This document shows positions 1-8,493 of a stretch of 64,000 nucleotides of DNA, piece by piece; position 1 is the first letter of the stretch, and every line of letters begins with the position of its first letter. The notes below the pieces were generated by a model. The model was not told the DNA's origin. It did not search any database and worked only from the letters and a program-made list of their open reading frames with translations. The DNA is taken from positions 210,702 through 274,701 of the forward strand of contig JBBQFI010000004.1 in NCBI GenBank assembly GCA_038321775.1. Direction: 5' to 3'. Source of the stretch: JBBQFI01 sp038321775. GTDB taxonomy: Bacteria > Verrucomicrobiota > Verrucomicrobiia > Chthoniobacterales > UBA10450. Made by a program: the position numbers and the translations under genes.

Positions 1-233
1 TCGCGCGCTGCAGCGTAGGAATTGTAACCCGCGGTATCGTGCGGAATGAGAACGTTGTTTGCGTCATTGCCGCCGTAGAGAAATAAACAGACAAGCGCTC
101 TGTAGTCACCGCTGCTCGCGAAAGTCGCGGCGCTGATTTTGCGCAAATCAAAAATCGTCGTGAGCAAACCCGAAGTGCCGAGGGCGGCGCAGGCGGCCTG
201 ACGAATAAAAGTGCGACGAGTGGGAGAATACAT
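1..233 (-). CDS. DUF1501 family secreted protein, N-terminal part
   Basis: Only the first 77 codons are in the window; the gene runs off the left edge. The start is ATG at 231-233. The N-terminus begins MYSPTRRTFIRQAAC, a twin-arginine-type signal (RRTF followed by a hydrophobic stretch), and continues to a LVCLFLYGGNDANN segment. That segment matches the beginning of DUF1501 proteins, a sulfatase-like family exported by the Tat route. The DUF1800 gene lies 4 bases upstream on the same strand. DUF1800-DUF1501 pairs are a standard operon in Planctomycetota and Verrucomicrobiota, and their biochemical role is not established. Confidence 0.85.
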   Translation of the reverse strand, partial: MYSPTRRTFIRQAACAALGTSGLLTTIFDLRKISAATFASSGDYRALVCLFLYGGNDANNVLIPHDTAGYNSYAAAR

Positions 234-237
234 AGAA

Positions 238-3060
238 CTAATTTTCCACGACAAATTCTGGTGAGTTAATAACGAGATAAACAGCGGTTCGTGCGCGCTC
301 TGTCGGATTGTTCGCCGGAATGGCTGTGATGGCGGCGATCAATCGCGTCCGCATTTGCGAAGACATTGAACCCGCCATGAGGAGCGTGTTGAGATGATCG
401 GCAAGTTGGGTTGGATTGCTCGAGAGCGTTTGCTCGAGCGACAGATCCAGCGTGACGCGATCGCTCGACGGCCCAAGTCCGGAATAAATTCCGCCGTAGA
501 GATAATTCGCAATCGTACTCACCGTTGTCTCCGTTGTGATTTCAAATTCCGGACTCGTTAGGCCGGCGGCTGCGATGGCACCGGCGTTAGAAAAATCGGG
601 CGAGAAGAAATTGAAAACCGTTGGCGAATGCAGCGGGGTTTCAGCCAAGCCGGTGGCATTGCCGAACGCGAATTTCCCATCTGGCGAAGTTGCGTTAAAG
701 GCGCGCAGCAGATTCGTTAGGCGAAGAACCGGTTCCTTCTCATGACCGGCACCCTGACCTGTCTTGGCCGATCCGCGGGCATCGTAATCTATCAAGATCG
801 CGCGAATGACCGCGCGCAAATCTCCGCGCACGCCGTGCCCATTATTATTAAAGACGGATGATACGCGATAAAGGTAGCCAGTGCTCGGATTGCTCGTAAC
901 GAGACGCTGAATCAATTGCCTACACACGAAGGGACCGACGTTCGGATGGTTGAAAATTGTATCGAGCGCGATTTTAAGATCCTGCTGCGACGTTTGTCCC
1001 GCGCGAATCAAGACTCCATCAAGGATTTGCTTTGCATCAGTCGAATGATGGCTCGGAACCGGAACCATCGGTTGACGATAATTTTGCGGCGCGCCGTACC
1101 AGACTGGCGTGCCTGTTTGTGCGAAATTCCATCCCGTAAACGCGGCAGCAAGACCGAGCACGGCATCCTGGTTGTAGGTATCAAACGGAAAACCCTGGGC
1201 ATCGAGCGTCAGACTGCCGTCGAGATTCAATCGATAGAGCCCGATCGAAAAAAGCTGCATGACTTCGCGCGCGTAATTCTCGTTAGGGTGCGTTCCTTTT
1301 AACGGATTGCCTTTGTCATTGTGCAACATGTCGAGATAACGTCCCATCGCCGGGTTGAGCGTGATGGCCTCCAGTAGTTGCCGGTAATTTCCAAAGGCGT
1401 CGCGCAACAGGACGTCGACGTAGGCCGACATCGCGTCGGGATGATTATTCAAACCGCCGCTGCTGGTGGAGACGACGAGCAACTCGCTCAGGGCGAATGC
1501 AACGCGCTGTCGAAGTTGATCCCGCGCGGTGATTGCGTATGTCCACCACGCTTCCATTTCCTGTGTTGTGGTCGGCGGGTTAACGCCCGAGGCATCGAGA
1601 AAGGCGAGGTGCGATGAAGTCGGCTCGGCAAATTGCTCATTCAAAAAGTTGTCGAACCCTTTTTGTTGAACCTGCGTGATCAACGAGGTCGTTGCACCAA
1701 ACGTTGCTTGATTCAAAAACCGGCACGCGTCTTGTGGAGTCGGTGTGCCGGAGGCGAGTGGCGGCGGTGGTGTTGGCGTCGGAATCACTTGCGCGCCGCG
1801 TGACAAGTTGAAAAAACCGCTAATCTCGCCTGTGGGATGCGCGGCCGTATGAATGTTGAAGTAAGTCCGGCCGGATTTTATTGCGGCCACAATGTCGGCG
1901 ACGCTGTTTCCACCGGTCGGGGCAAAAACCCAAATGTAGGTTCCGTTTGGTTGCGGTGTGGCGGAGTCGACATCGAAAAGAATTCCCGCCGTTCCTCCAG
2001 GATCTGCCGGACCATGGATATGGACCCCAGTGACGGGCGACGAAAGATTCGTGAAATCAAAAGAGATGATGGCCGATTTGCCGTCGGCAGCTAATCGCAA
2101 TGTCGCAGTGCCGGAACCCGTCGAAGCCGATCCGGTTTGCGGCCGCAATTGCGCGATGTAAAGCGTGGAACCATCCGCCTGTGGCGGTTGATCAAGATCG
2201 TACATCTCGATCAGGGCGATACCGGTGGTGTTGTTTACGCCGCGAGTGATTGCCGTGTAATTGCCCGGTCGCAACGTCGCCAGAATCGCAGGCTCGCGGT
2301 CGTCGTTAGGCGCGAGCGTGCTGGCCTGGATTTCCGTTTGTTGCGAACTGCGCCAATTATTATTCGAAGCCATCAGCGCACCGTTGGCGTCATGAAGTTC
2401 GAGCATTGGATCCTGCAAACGGCCGGCAAACAGCTGCCCGTTCAAACTCAGCGTCGGCCCGATCACCCGCATGAGCATGCGCTTGGAGAGATCGCCGTGA
2501 ATGATGAACCCGCCGATCATGACGTTGTCATCAATCAGGACATGACCGCGCGACGATATATTTAAGAGCCGCGTCGCCGTATTCGCGCTGTCGTCATCGT
2601 AAACTTCGACCAGCCCCACACCGGTGATGCCGTTCACCCCTTTCACCACCACAGTGTATCGACCCGGGGACAAAGTCGCGATCAACGCCGCTTCGCGATC
2701 GTTCTTCGGCGGAATTCCGCTCGCAATCAGTGCGGCCTCTTGTGAGGAGCGCCAGTTGTCGTTCGATCCGATTAATTTTCCGCTGCCGTCGTGCAGTTCG
2801 AGCATCGGATCGCTCAATGCTCCGGGGACCGGCAAAGACGGACCGATCGCACGCACGATCACCTTCTTTTGTCCGCTTCCCTTAATAATGAATCCCGCGA
2901 TGAGAACGTTGTCGCCGGTCTCGACCTTCATCCGGGTCGAGATATTGATCGCTGTTGAAATGGCAGAGACGTTGTTCGTGCCCGCCAGCAAAAACAGCAG
3001 CACCGCCGCGAGGGCAACTCCTCCTTTTTTATGGAGCGCGGTATGCTTAATTGATTTCAC
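238..3060 (-). CDS. Secreted DUF1800 protein with N-terminal repeat domains and CHRD domain
   Basis: About 940 residues. I place the start at the GTG at 3058-3060 because it gives a good signal peptide (KSIKHTALHKKGG, then a hydrophobic run ending NNVSA); the upstream extension only reads antisense through xseB. Domains in order are: two tandem repeats of about 130 residues, each with a DPMLELHD...NNWRSSQ core ending in an EVYD/EMYD-type motif; a CHRD domain containing GVHIHGPAD and FNIHT; a proline-rich linker; and a DUF1800 domain (CRFLNQATFGATT, NENYAREVMQLFSIGL, FVCRQLIQRLV) to the C-terminus. It is probably exported with its DUF1501 partner. Function is unknown. Its start codon lies only 3 bases from the start of divergent xseB, so promoters must sit inside the opposing genes. 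Confidence 0.85.
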   Translation of the reverse strand: MKSIKHTALHKKGGVALAAVLLFLLAGTNNVSAISTAINISTRMKVETGDNVLIAGFIIKGSGQKKVIVRAIGPSLPVPGALSDPMLELHDGSGKLIGSNDNWRSSQEAALIASGIPPKNDREAALIATLSPGRYTVVVKGVNGITGVGLVEVYDDDSANTATRLLNISSRGHVLIDDNVMIGGFIIHGDLSKRMLMRVIGPTLSLNGQLFAGRLQDPMLELHDANGALMASNNNWRSSQQTEIQASTLAPNDDREPAILATLRPGNYTAITRGVNNTTGIALIEMYDLDQPPQADGSTLYIAQLRPQTGSASTGSGTATLRLAADGKSAIISFDFTNLSSPVTGVHIHGPADPGGTAGILFDVDSATPQPNGTYIWVFAPTGGNSVADIVAAIKSGRTYFNIHTAAHPTGEISGFFNLSRGAQVIPTPTPPPPLASGTPTPQDACRFLNQATFGATTSLITQVQQKGFDNFLNEQFAEPTSSHLAFLDASGVNPPTTTQEMEAWWTYAITARDQLRQRVAFALSELLVVSTSSGGLNNHPDAMSAYVDVLLRDAFGNYRQLLEAITLNPAMGRYLDMLHNDKGNPLKGTHPNENYAREVMQLFSIGLYRLNLDGSLTLDAQGFPFDTYNQDAVLGLAAAFTGWNFAQTGTPVWYGAPQNYRQPMVPVPSHHSTDAKQILDGVLIRAGQTSQQDLKIALDTIFNHPNVGPFVCRQLIQRLVTSNPSTGYLYRVSSVFNNNGHGVRGDLRAVIRAILIDYDARGSAKTGQGAGHEKEPVLRLTNLLRAFNATSPDGKFAFGNATGLAETPLHSPTVFNFFSPDFSNAGAIAAAGLTSPEFEITTETTVSTIANYLYGGIYSGLGPSSDRVTLDLSLEQTLSSNPTQLADHLNTLLMAGSMSSQMRTRLIAAITAIPANNPTERARTAVYLVINSPEFVVEN

Positions 3061-3063
3061 GCG

Positions 3064-3372
3064 ATGTCGACCCAGCAGAAAAAAGGCGCTTCCGAGCCGA
3101 ACTTTGAAAGCGCAATGGACCGGCTCGAAGCGATTGTTGAGCAAATGGAATCCGGCAAAATGCACCTCGAGGATCTCATCGTTAGGTATGAAGAGGGCAT
3201 GAAGTTGGTAAAAATTTGCCAGGAAAGACTTGCCAGCGCCGAGCAACGCATCGAAATCATCACCCGCAACAACGCGGGTAAACCGGTAGTGAAAAACTTC
3301 GAGCCGGCGACAGAAAGTATGCCCCCACCCGATTCAGAAAAAAAGGAAAATGACTCCGTCACCCTCTTCTAA
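3064..3372 (+). CDS. xseB: Exodeoxyribonuclease VII small subunit
   Basis: 102 residues. The core FESAMDRLEAIVEQMESG followed by DLIVRYEEGMKLVKICQERL and SAEQRIE is the helical hairpin typical of XseB, which binds the large subunit XseA to form a nuclease that degrades single-stranded DNA to oligonucleotides. Family members are usually 70-90 residues, so the acidic tail is slightly long. The ATG at 3064 keeps the whole conserved core; the next ATG, at 3118, would cut it. The last 23 bases overlap dxs, so the two are probably co-transcribed. An xseB next to isoprenoid genes is common in bacteria. xseA is not in the window. Confidence 0.9.
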   Translation: MSTQQKKGASEPNFESAMDRLEAIVEQMESGKMHLEDLIVRYEEGMKLVKICQERLASAEQRIEIITRNNAGKPVVKNFEPATESMPPPDSEKKENDSVTLF

Positions 3373-5284
3373 GACACCCGAGCCGGCTTCGAGGTTACTC
3401 GATAAAATTACTTCACCGGCCGATGTGAAAGCGTTGCCGGAAGAAGATCTCCCGCAGCTCGCCCAGGAGGTGCGTGACGAACTCATCAATGTCCTCTCGC
3501 AAACCGGTGGTCATCTTGGACCGAACCTCGGAGTGGTCGAACTGACGATTGCGCTTCATCGCGTCTTCACCACGCCGAAGGACAAATTCGTTTTTGACGT
3601 CAGCCATCAGGGCTACGTCCACAAAATGTTCACCGGTCGTCTCGATCGCATTCACACCATGCGCCAATACGAGGGACTAAACGGCTTTCTCCTGCGAACG
3701 GAGAGCGAACACGATTGCTACGGCGCTGGTCATGCGGGAACGGCGCTTTCCGCTGGATTAGGCATGGCGGTCGGTCGCGATCTGCGCGGAACGAATGAAG
3801 ACGTTGTTGTCGTAGCGGGCGACGCGGCGTTGACCTGCGGGATTAGTTACGAAGCGCTCAATAACGCGAAGTCGCAGACAAAACGTTTCATCGTTGTCTT
3901 GAACGACAACGAATGGTCGATCGCGAAAAACGTCGGCGCGATCGCGTCGTATTTAAACAACATCGTGACCAATCCGACTTACGGATATCTGCACGAAAAA
4001 GCGGGCCAGTTCATCAGGACGATTGCCGGCAAGACCGCGCTGCAGCTGGCGCACAAGGTCGAAGAAGGCGTTAAAAATCTTCTCGTCCCGAGCGTAATTT
4101 TTGAAGAACTCGGACTTCGCTACTACGGCCCGATCGATGGACACGATATTCCTCTGCTCATTCGCACATTTGAATTTTTGAAAACGCAGGACGAGCCGGT
4201 CCTGCTTCACATCCTGACAAAAAAAGGCAAAGGCTACGAACCCGCGATCGCGAAGCCGGACAAATTTCACGGCCTCGGAAAATACACGGTCGAGAGCGGC
4301 GAAACCGCGTCCTCGCCGACTCCGACTTACTCCGAGATCATTGGCAACACGCTTGCGAAATTCGCGACCGACAACCGCAAGATCGTCGCCATCACCGGAG
4401 CGATGCCCAGCGGAACCGGCTTGGGATTTTTCCAAAAGGAACATCCCGATCGCTACTTCGATGTCGGCATCGCGGAAGAACATGCCGCGCTTTTCGCATG
4501 CGGATTGGCCACGCAGGGACTGAAACCGTTCCTGACGATCTATTCCACCTTCATGCAGCGCGCCTACGACATGATCATTCACGATATCGCGCTGCAGAAT
4601 CTCAACGTCGCGCTTTGCATGGATCGCGCGGGCTTGAGCGGCGACGACGGGCCGACGCATCACGGGCTTTTCGACATCGGTTATCTGCGACACGTGCCCA
4701 ACATCGTGCACATGCAACCGAAGGATGAAGACGAATTCGTCGACATGCTTTGGACAATGGCGAATTACAATTCCGGTCCGATCGCCGTTCGTTATCCGCG
4801 CGGCGCAGGCACCGGTGCGAAACCAAAAGAATCACCGAAACTGCTAGAGATCGGGAAAGCCGAAGTCGTGCAACACGGCCGCGACGTTGCCATCTTCGGA
4901 CTCGGCAACATGTTTGAGATGGCCGAGGAAGCCGCGAAGAAACTGCAAGAGCTGGGCTTTTCCGTCGCGCTGATCAATCCGCGCTGGATCAAGCCGCTCG
5001 ACACCGGCACGCTCGAATTTTTCGCGCGCAGTGTAGAAGCGATCTGCACGCTCGAAGACCACGTGCTCTACAACGGTTTTGGTTGCGCTGTCATGGAACA
5101 TTTGCACAGCAATCAGATTAACACCCCGGTAGTTCGCATCGGTTGGCCCGATCAATTCATCGAGCACGGCAGCATTCCGGTGTTGCGCAAGAAGCACGGC
5201 CTCACCGCCGACGCGCTCGTGGAAAAGGTTCTGCCGTTCTTGAAGCGCAAGAACACCGCCGGCGCGCATTCAAGCGCAGCCTGA
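3350..5284 (+). CDS. dxs: 1-deoxy-D-xylulose-5-phosphate synthase, divergent
   Basis: 644 residues, normal length. The thiamine-diphosphate enzyme joins pyruvate and glyceraldehyde 3-phosphate at the entry to the MEP isoprenoid pathway. Diagnostic motifs include GGHLGPNLG near residue 53, HQGYVHKMFTGR near 86, YGAGHAG near 124, LNDNEWSIAKNVGA near 185, GIAEEHA with the catalytic Glu, YSTFMQRAYD, and DRAGLSGDDGPTHHGLFD. One oddity: the ThDP/Mg motif that normally reads GDG reads GDA (residues 158-160), and the following segment (LTCGISYEALNN) is also divergent. It overlaps xseB by 23 bases. The 3' end abuts the integron cassette array. It is either a divergent true DXS or a paralogue; no second dxs is visible here. 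Confidence 0.87.
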   Translation: MTPSPSSKTPEPASRLLDKITSPADVKALPEEDLPQLAQEVRDELINVLSQTGGHLGPNLGVVELTIALHRVFTTPKDKFVFDVSHQGYVHKMFTGRLDRIHTMRQYEGLNGFLLRTESEHDCYGAGHAGTALSAGLGMAVGRDLRGTNEDVVVVAGDAALTCGISYEALNNAKSQTKRFIVVLNDNEWSIAKNVGAIASYLNNIVTNPTYGYLHEKAGQFIRTIAGKTALQLAHKVEEGVKNLLVPSVIFEELGLRYYGPIDGHDIPLLIRTFEFLKTQDEPVLLHILTKKGKGYEPAIAKPDKFHGLGKYTVESGETASSPTPTYSEIIGNTLAKFATDNRKIVAITGAMPSGTGLGFFQKEHPDRYFDVGIAEEHAALFACGLATQGLKPFLTIYSTFMQRAYDMIIHDIALQNLNVALCMDRAGLSGDDGPTHHGLFDIGYLRHVPNIVHMQPKDEDEFVDMLWTMANYNSGPIAVRYPRGAGTGAKPKESPKLLEIGKAEVVQHGRDVAIFGLGNMFEMAEEAAKKLQELGFSVALINPRWIKPLDTGTLEFFARSVEAICTLEDHVLYNGFGCAVMEHLHSNQINTPVVRIGWPDQFIEHGSIPVLRKKHGLTADALVEKVLPFLKRKNTAGAHSSAA

Positions 5285-5381
5285 TCGGAAGTCCGCCATC
5301 AAGAAATCCGCGGCTTCGATTTCTGCTTTAGCCTTTCTACTGTTTCCCGTATTCGGCGGTCGGCTGGATCGTTGGTTAGGC
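5285..5381 (-). repeat. attC site A, distal and incomplete
   Basis: The R'' box GCCTAAC is at 5375-5381 on the minus strand, followed by CCAGCCGACCGCC, which can pair imperfectly with GGCGGACTTCCGATCAG near 5281-5297. The R' box expected next falls at the dxs 3' end and is not recognisable, so this marks the last cassette boundary of the array. Confidence 0.55.
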
Positions 5382-5389
5382 GCCGCCGC

Positions 5390-5905
5390 TCAATCACGAG
5401 TGATTTCGAACTCCTGTTTGCAAACGATAGAGCCTCTAAATCTCACTTCGAGTGTCCAGGTCCCCGGAACGAGTTCGTAGTCCCGGGTGAATCCGAAGCC
5501 CATGAACGAAGCAAAAGTGTTTGCGCTTCGGCTCCCCTTGACGCCAACCGTCGCTTTGCGCTCCTCGCTCCGTTTCACGGTCCCATCGGGAAGATGCAGC
5601 CCGGGCGATCTCGTCACATGGGTCAGCTCGATCTCTCCTGCGCCCGCCGGCACCCGGACTTGGTAGAAAATCCCGAACCAAGTGCCCATCTTTGCAGGGA
5701 TTCGCGTTGTGGAGCGCAGAAGTTCAGGCTGCTGAAGGAACTCACGCGAGACTCTATTCGGCGTCGACGACGTGCGAACGTCTCTGTGCTCGACCGGCAC
5801 GTTCACAACACCAAATCCGGTTATCTTGCCCGTGATTCTATCGTCCGAGTTCGCTAAAATGCACGGTATGGTCAGGAGGAGCGCGGCAAAAATGTATTTG
5901 AGCAT
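5390..5905 (-). CDS. Secreted DUF3859-like cassette protein
   Basis: 171 residues with a clean signal peptide (MLKYIFAALLLTIPCILA). The second half contains GTWFGIFYQVRVPAG, a run around PGLHLPDG, and a C-terminal YELVPGTWTLEVRFRG followed by FEI. This pattern resembles the all-beta DUF3859 family of small periplasmic proteins of unknown function; the family assignment is from memory of its motifs. The start ATG lies about 20 bases inside the cassette after the R' core of attC B. It is the last intact cassette before dxs. Confidence 0.7.
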   Translation of the reverse strand: MLKYIFAALLLTIPCILANSDDRITGKITGFGVVNVPVEHRDVRTSSTPNRVSREFLQQPELLRSTTRIPAKMGTWFGIFYQVRVPAGAGEIELTHVTRSPGLHLPDGTVKRSEERKATVGVKGSRSANTFASFMGFGFTRDYELVPGTWTLEVRFRGSIVCKQEFEITRD

Positions 5906-5926
5906 GGCCGAGTGTCGATTCGAAAG

Positions 5927-6044
5927 TCCTAACGAGAAACAAGATCAGCCACCGCTCTCCTCGCGAGTCTCATTTGTCCTTTTTACTTTCTAATTTCACT
6001 TTTCAACTTCTCTTCCGGCGGCTCGCTGCATCGCGTGGTTAGGC
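5927..6044 (-). repeat. attC site B
   Basis: 118 bases. On the minus strand it begins GCCTAACCACGCGATGCAGC and ends GCTGATCTTGTTTCTCGTTAGG. The outer boxes are GCCTAAC (6038-6044) and GTTAGGA (5927-5933). The inner GATGCAGCGAGCCGC segment pairs with GCGGTGGCTGATC apart from extrahelical bases, as in folded attC hairpins. Confidence 0.85.
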
Positions 6045-6048
6045 GATT

Positions 6049-6486
6049 TCACAGATATTTCACAATGTGATCTTCGGCGTCGAAGAAGACCAGAGATCTG
6101 CGACAACGCTCGACTGTGACTATGGTGGGATAGGAAACCGGCGGCCTTGGACGGGAACCTGAGAGCGCTGAACTGTAAATCTCGCGCCATGAGATGCGCC
6201 AGCGTCCATTAGTAGGCTCAATAAAAAGGTAAGCCGCGATTCCTGAATCCAAATCTTGGAATATTATTTCTACGAAGCCGCGCCGCTTTTGCGTCCAGTG
6301 AGCCCACACAAAATCTCGCAGCCGCTGAACATCGGCGGGTTGCGCTACGCCGACAGGAGCATGATAGACGCCGCCATCGTCATAGGTACGAAGATCGCGG
6401 CCTTCGGCGGCCGCGGGAGGAGGCTGCTCTGTCGCTACTGCTAATCCGCCAAGGAATACTGCAAATAAATAGACAAAGCGCTGCAT
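6049..6486 (-). CDS. Hypothetical secreted cassette protein
   Basis: 145 residues from the ATG at 6484-6486, two bases after the attC C core. The longer in-frame start at 6510 would lie inside attC and is unlikely. The signal peptide is MQRFVYLFAVFLGGLAVATE. The mature part has FVWAHWTQKRRGFVEIIFQD, an FIEPTNGRWRISWREIYSS stretch and a C-terminal VFFDAEDHIVKYL. I do not recognise a family. It is probably periplasmic, and the cassette position is the only functional hint. Confidence 0.7.
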   Translation of the reverse strand: MQRFVYLFAVFLGGLAVATEQPPPAAAEGRDLRTYDDGGVYHAPVGVAQPADVQRLRDFVWAHWTQKRRGFVEIIFQDLDSGIAAYLFIEPTNGRWRISWREIYSSALSGSRPRPPVSYPTIVTVERCRRSLVFFDAEDHIVKYL

Positions 6487-6488
6487 TG

Positions 6489-6604
6489 GCCTAACGAGAC
6501 ACAAGATCAACCACCCCTCTCTGCGGCGAGTCTCATTTGTCCTTTCTACTTTCTAATTTCACCTTTTTTACTTCTCTTCCGAGGTTGGGGGCATCTGGTT
6601 AGGC
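6489..6604 (-). repeat. attC site C
   Basis: 116 bases. R'' GCCTAAC is at 6598-6604 and R' GTTAGGC at 6489-6495, which is embedded in the exact 9-mer TCGTTAGGC. The R'-proximal arm (TTGATCTTGTGTCTC) resembles those of attC B, E and F. The R'' box supplies the TAA stop codon of the VOC gene. Confidence 0.85.
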
Positions 6605-7060
6605 CTTGGTGTTCTCGACGTCCTCCGCACTCGATGCCGGCTCAGCCGCAGAAAGCGCACTGATTGTCACGTAGTAACCGTCCGGGTCCCGGAGTGAGAA
6701 CTCCCATGTTTGACTGTTCGGGTTCAGGTGAGGCTCTTCTTCAAACCGAGTGACGAGAGCGCGTGCTCTCTTCAAAGCCTCATCGTAGTCGTCGACGCGG
6801 AAGAATAAGAGGAGCCCGTTGCCGGGAGACGCCTTGTCCGGGCTCATCAAGGGCGGATGGTGATGCGCAGGTCTCATGATTCCTTTCTTTGGAGAATCAG
6901 CCCACTGATGGAGGCAGAGCAACACGGTTCCATCCGTATCTAGGATCTGACCAAAGTCGTCATGGCTCGGAGCCGTCTCCGGCTGGCCGAAGAGCGACTG
7001 GTACCATTTGAAGCTGGCGGCTACGTCGCGTACCCCGATGATCGTCCATATGCGCTTCAT
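6599..7060 (-). CDS. VOC (glyoxalase/bleomycin resistance) family cassette protein
   Basis: 153 residues. The fold is recognisable from IIGVRDVAASFKWYQSLFG at the N-terminus (first beta-alpha unit), LLLFFRVDDYDEALKRARAL in the middle and WEFSLRDPDGYYVTIS near the end, giving the paired beta-alpha-beta modules of VOC proteins. Such proteins bind metals or small toxic molecules, for example in methylglyoxal, fosfomycin or bleomycin resistance or in dioxygenase chemistry. The substrate cannot be deduced. The stop codon TAA is formed by the attC R'' box. VOC genes are frequent integron cargo. Confidence 0.88.
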   Translation of the reverse strand: MKRIWTIIGVRDVAASFKWYQSLFGQPETAPSHDDFGQILDTDGTVLLCLHQWADSPKKGIMRPAHHHPPLMSPDKASPGNGLLLFFRVDDYDEALKRARALVTRFEEEPHLNPNSQTWEFSLRDPDGYYVTISALSAAEPASSAEDVENTKA

Positions 7061-7069
7061 CGCATTTCG

Positions 7070-7175
7070 ACCTAACGAGAAACAAAATCAGCGAGAGCGG
7101 ACTTTCTCATATCTTTTCTACTTTTTAATTTCGCCTTTCAACTTCTCTTCCGCGGATCGCTGCGCCTAGTTAGGC
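7070..7175 (-). repeat. attC site D
   Basis: 106 bases. R'' GCCTAAC is at 7169-7175 and R' GTTAGGT at 7070-7076, with CGAGTTTCTCGTT-like arms as in attC B. The R'' box gives the stop codon of the FkbM cassette (GCC TAA). Confidence 0.83.
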
Positions 7176-7959
7176 AGGGTATGCAAACCACTCAGTGTGA
7201 TTTCCAGCAAAGGATTCACACTCGTAATCCAAGCTCCGCAGGAATCGCTGCGCTTCGCGCGACTGCAGCCCGAGTCGTTGCATCTTATCGGGATTCTCCT
7301 CGAAATAGATGGCCTTTATCTTCTTCGTCTTTAGTAATCGTTCGCACCCGAATAACACTAGAGTGTCCGCCCCTTCGGTGTCGATCTTCAGCACGGCAAT
7401 CTCCCTGTCTGGCAGTTGCTCGTCGAGCCGCACCATAGGAACGAAGATGCCGTTTTCAGGCTCCCCGGGGAGCGAGGCCTCCCCACCCACTTTGTTCGAC
7501 CGGTCCGGTATCGAAGCGCACCGGTCCGTCGCGATCGCCCGCCGCTTTCGCAATTACGGTGACGCGATCCTCACAGAGGTTTTGTCTGATATTATTCAGT
7601 AGGAGGGAGACGTTTCGAGGCGAAGCTTCGAATGCGACGACTCTGCCGGAACGGCTCAGTCCGACCCAAAGAAGGGCGAAATATCCCATGTTCGCGCCCA
7701 CGTCGACAAAGAGACCACCTCCAGCCGCGCATTCAGCAATCTTCTTCGTTAGCGTCCACTCATAAAAGCCCATGAAGGCAATGCTACCTGAGATTTCATC
7801 GCCTGGAATGAGATCGTGCATCGTAATCGCCGGGCATGCTGAGAGCCGTGCTCTCTTGAAAAGACCGTGCCACTCCGCTTGCCGACGACGATAGCGCCTG
7901 AAGTAAATCCACTGCCGAAGCTGGGCCGGTAAAATTGTCAGGAGGAAAGGCCGTTTCAT
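7170..7959 (-). pseudogene. FkbM-family methyltransferase cassette, frameshifted
   Basis: The N-terminal part (start ATG at 7957-7959, two bases after the attC E core) encodes GFYEWTLTKKIAECAAGGGL, then FVDVGANMGYFALL, the SAM-binding loop, and VVAFEASPRNVSLLLNNI. The C-terminal part, in another frame, encodes VRLDE, IAVLKIDTEGADTLVLFGCE, typical of FkbM methyltransferases, and ends at a TAA in the attC. Together they make a complete enzyme of about 260 residues. The frames meet around 7475-7500, in a G-rich run on the minus strand (GTGGGTGGGGAGG), so a one-base indel is the likely cause. It could be real decay or a sequencing error. Such enzymes methylate hydroxyls of sugars or small molecules. 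Confidence 0.8.
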
Positions 7960-7961
7960 TC

Positions 7962-8106
7962 GCCTAACGAGACTCAAGATCAGCGCCCGCTCTCCACGGC
8001 GAGTCTGCGACTGACGAAAGCGAGGTTTTGCGTTTCATAATTCTTAATTCATCCTTCTGCCTTAGCCGCACATCGGCCAGCGGTTCGCTGCATCGCCTGG
8101 TCAGAC
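7962..8106 (-). repeat. attC site E
   Basis: 145 bases. R' is GTTAGGC at 7962-7968 (exact TCGTTAGGC); R'' is the variant GTCTGAC at 8100-8106. The R''-proximal arm GATGCAGCGAACCGCTGGCC pairs with GGGCGCTGATC on the other arm. Confidence 0.8.
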
Positions 8107-8109
8107 AGA

Positions 8110-8490
8110 TTACGGAGCAAAAGGTATAATCTCAATTTCGTGTGCTGAAGTCTCTTGCTGCATTCGAGCAGGAATTCGATGAGCGCGTAGTGCTCCGACG
8201 ACGCGTTCTAAATCAGAACTATATACGACGCACGAATCAGTCTTGCGATACACCGAAATAAGGTCTCGATCGTGCCGGTATGCCACCAAAAGATGGCTCT
8301 GCGACGATTGCGAAGGGGGCACAGCTATCTCAGCGTAACCCGCGGCAAGAGCGAAGTCGCGAACGACACGGATAAGCGCTCGGCAACCATCCCGCTGCTC
8401 TCCAATGGAGCTAATAACGTTTTCTGTGCGAGGAACGTAGATCGAACACGCAGCAATCGATACGGCAGCAATAAGCAACAGCACTCTCAT
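8110..8490 (-). CDS. Hypothetical lipoprotein, cassette-borne
   Basis: 126 residues. The N-terminus MRVLLLIAAVSIAAC carries a lipobox (SIAAC), so the protein is probably lipidated at Cys15 and membrane anchored. The mature region contains RALIRVVRDFALAAGYAE, then a basic region before VVYSSDLERVVGALRAHRI. No family is recognised. The start ATG is 3 bases after the attC F core, the standard cassette arrangement, so translation probably depends on an upstream cassette promoter. Confidence 0.72.
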   Translation of the reverse strand: MRVLLLIAAVSIAACSIYVPRTENVISSIGEQRDGCRALIRVVRDFALAAGYAEIAVPPSQSSQSHLLVAYRHDRDLISVYRKTDSCVVYSSDLERVVGALRAHRIPARMQQETSAHEIEIIPFAP

Positions 8491-8493
8491 GCG

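Noticed and set aside
3061..3246. N-terminal extension of the DUF1800 protein
   Set aside because: It is antisense to the conserved XseB core and would place the signal peptide internally.
3953..4717. 254-codon minus-strand frame inside dxs
   Set aside because: Antisense of conserved dxs motifs; GC-rich genes of this genome produce many such frames.
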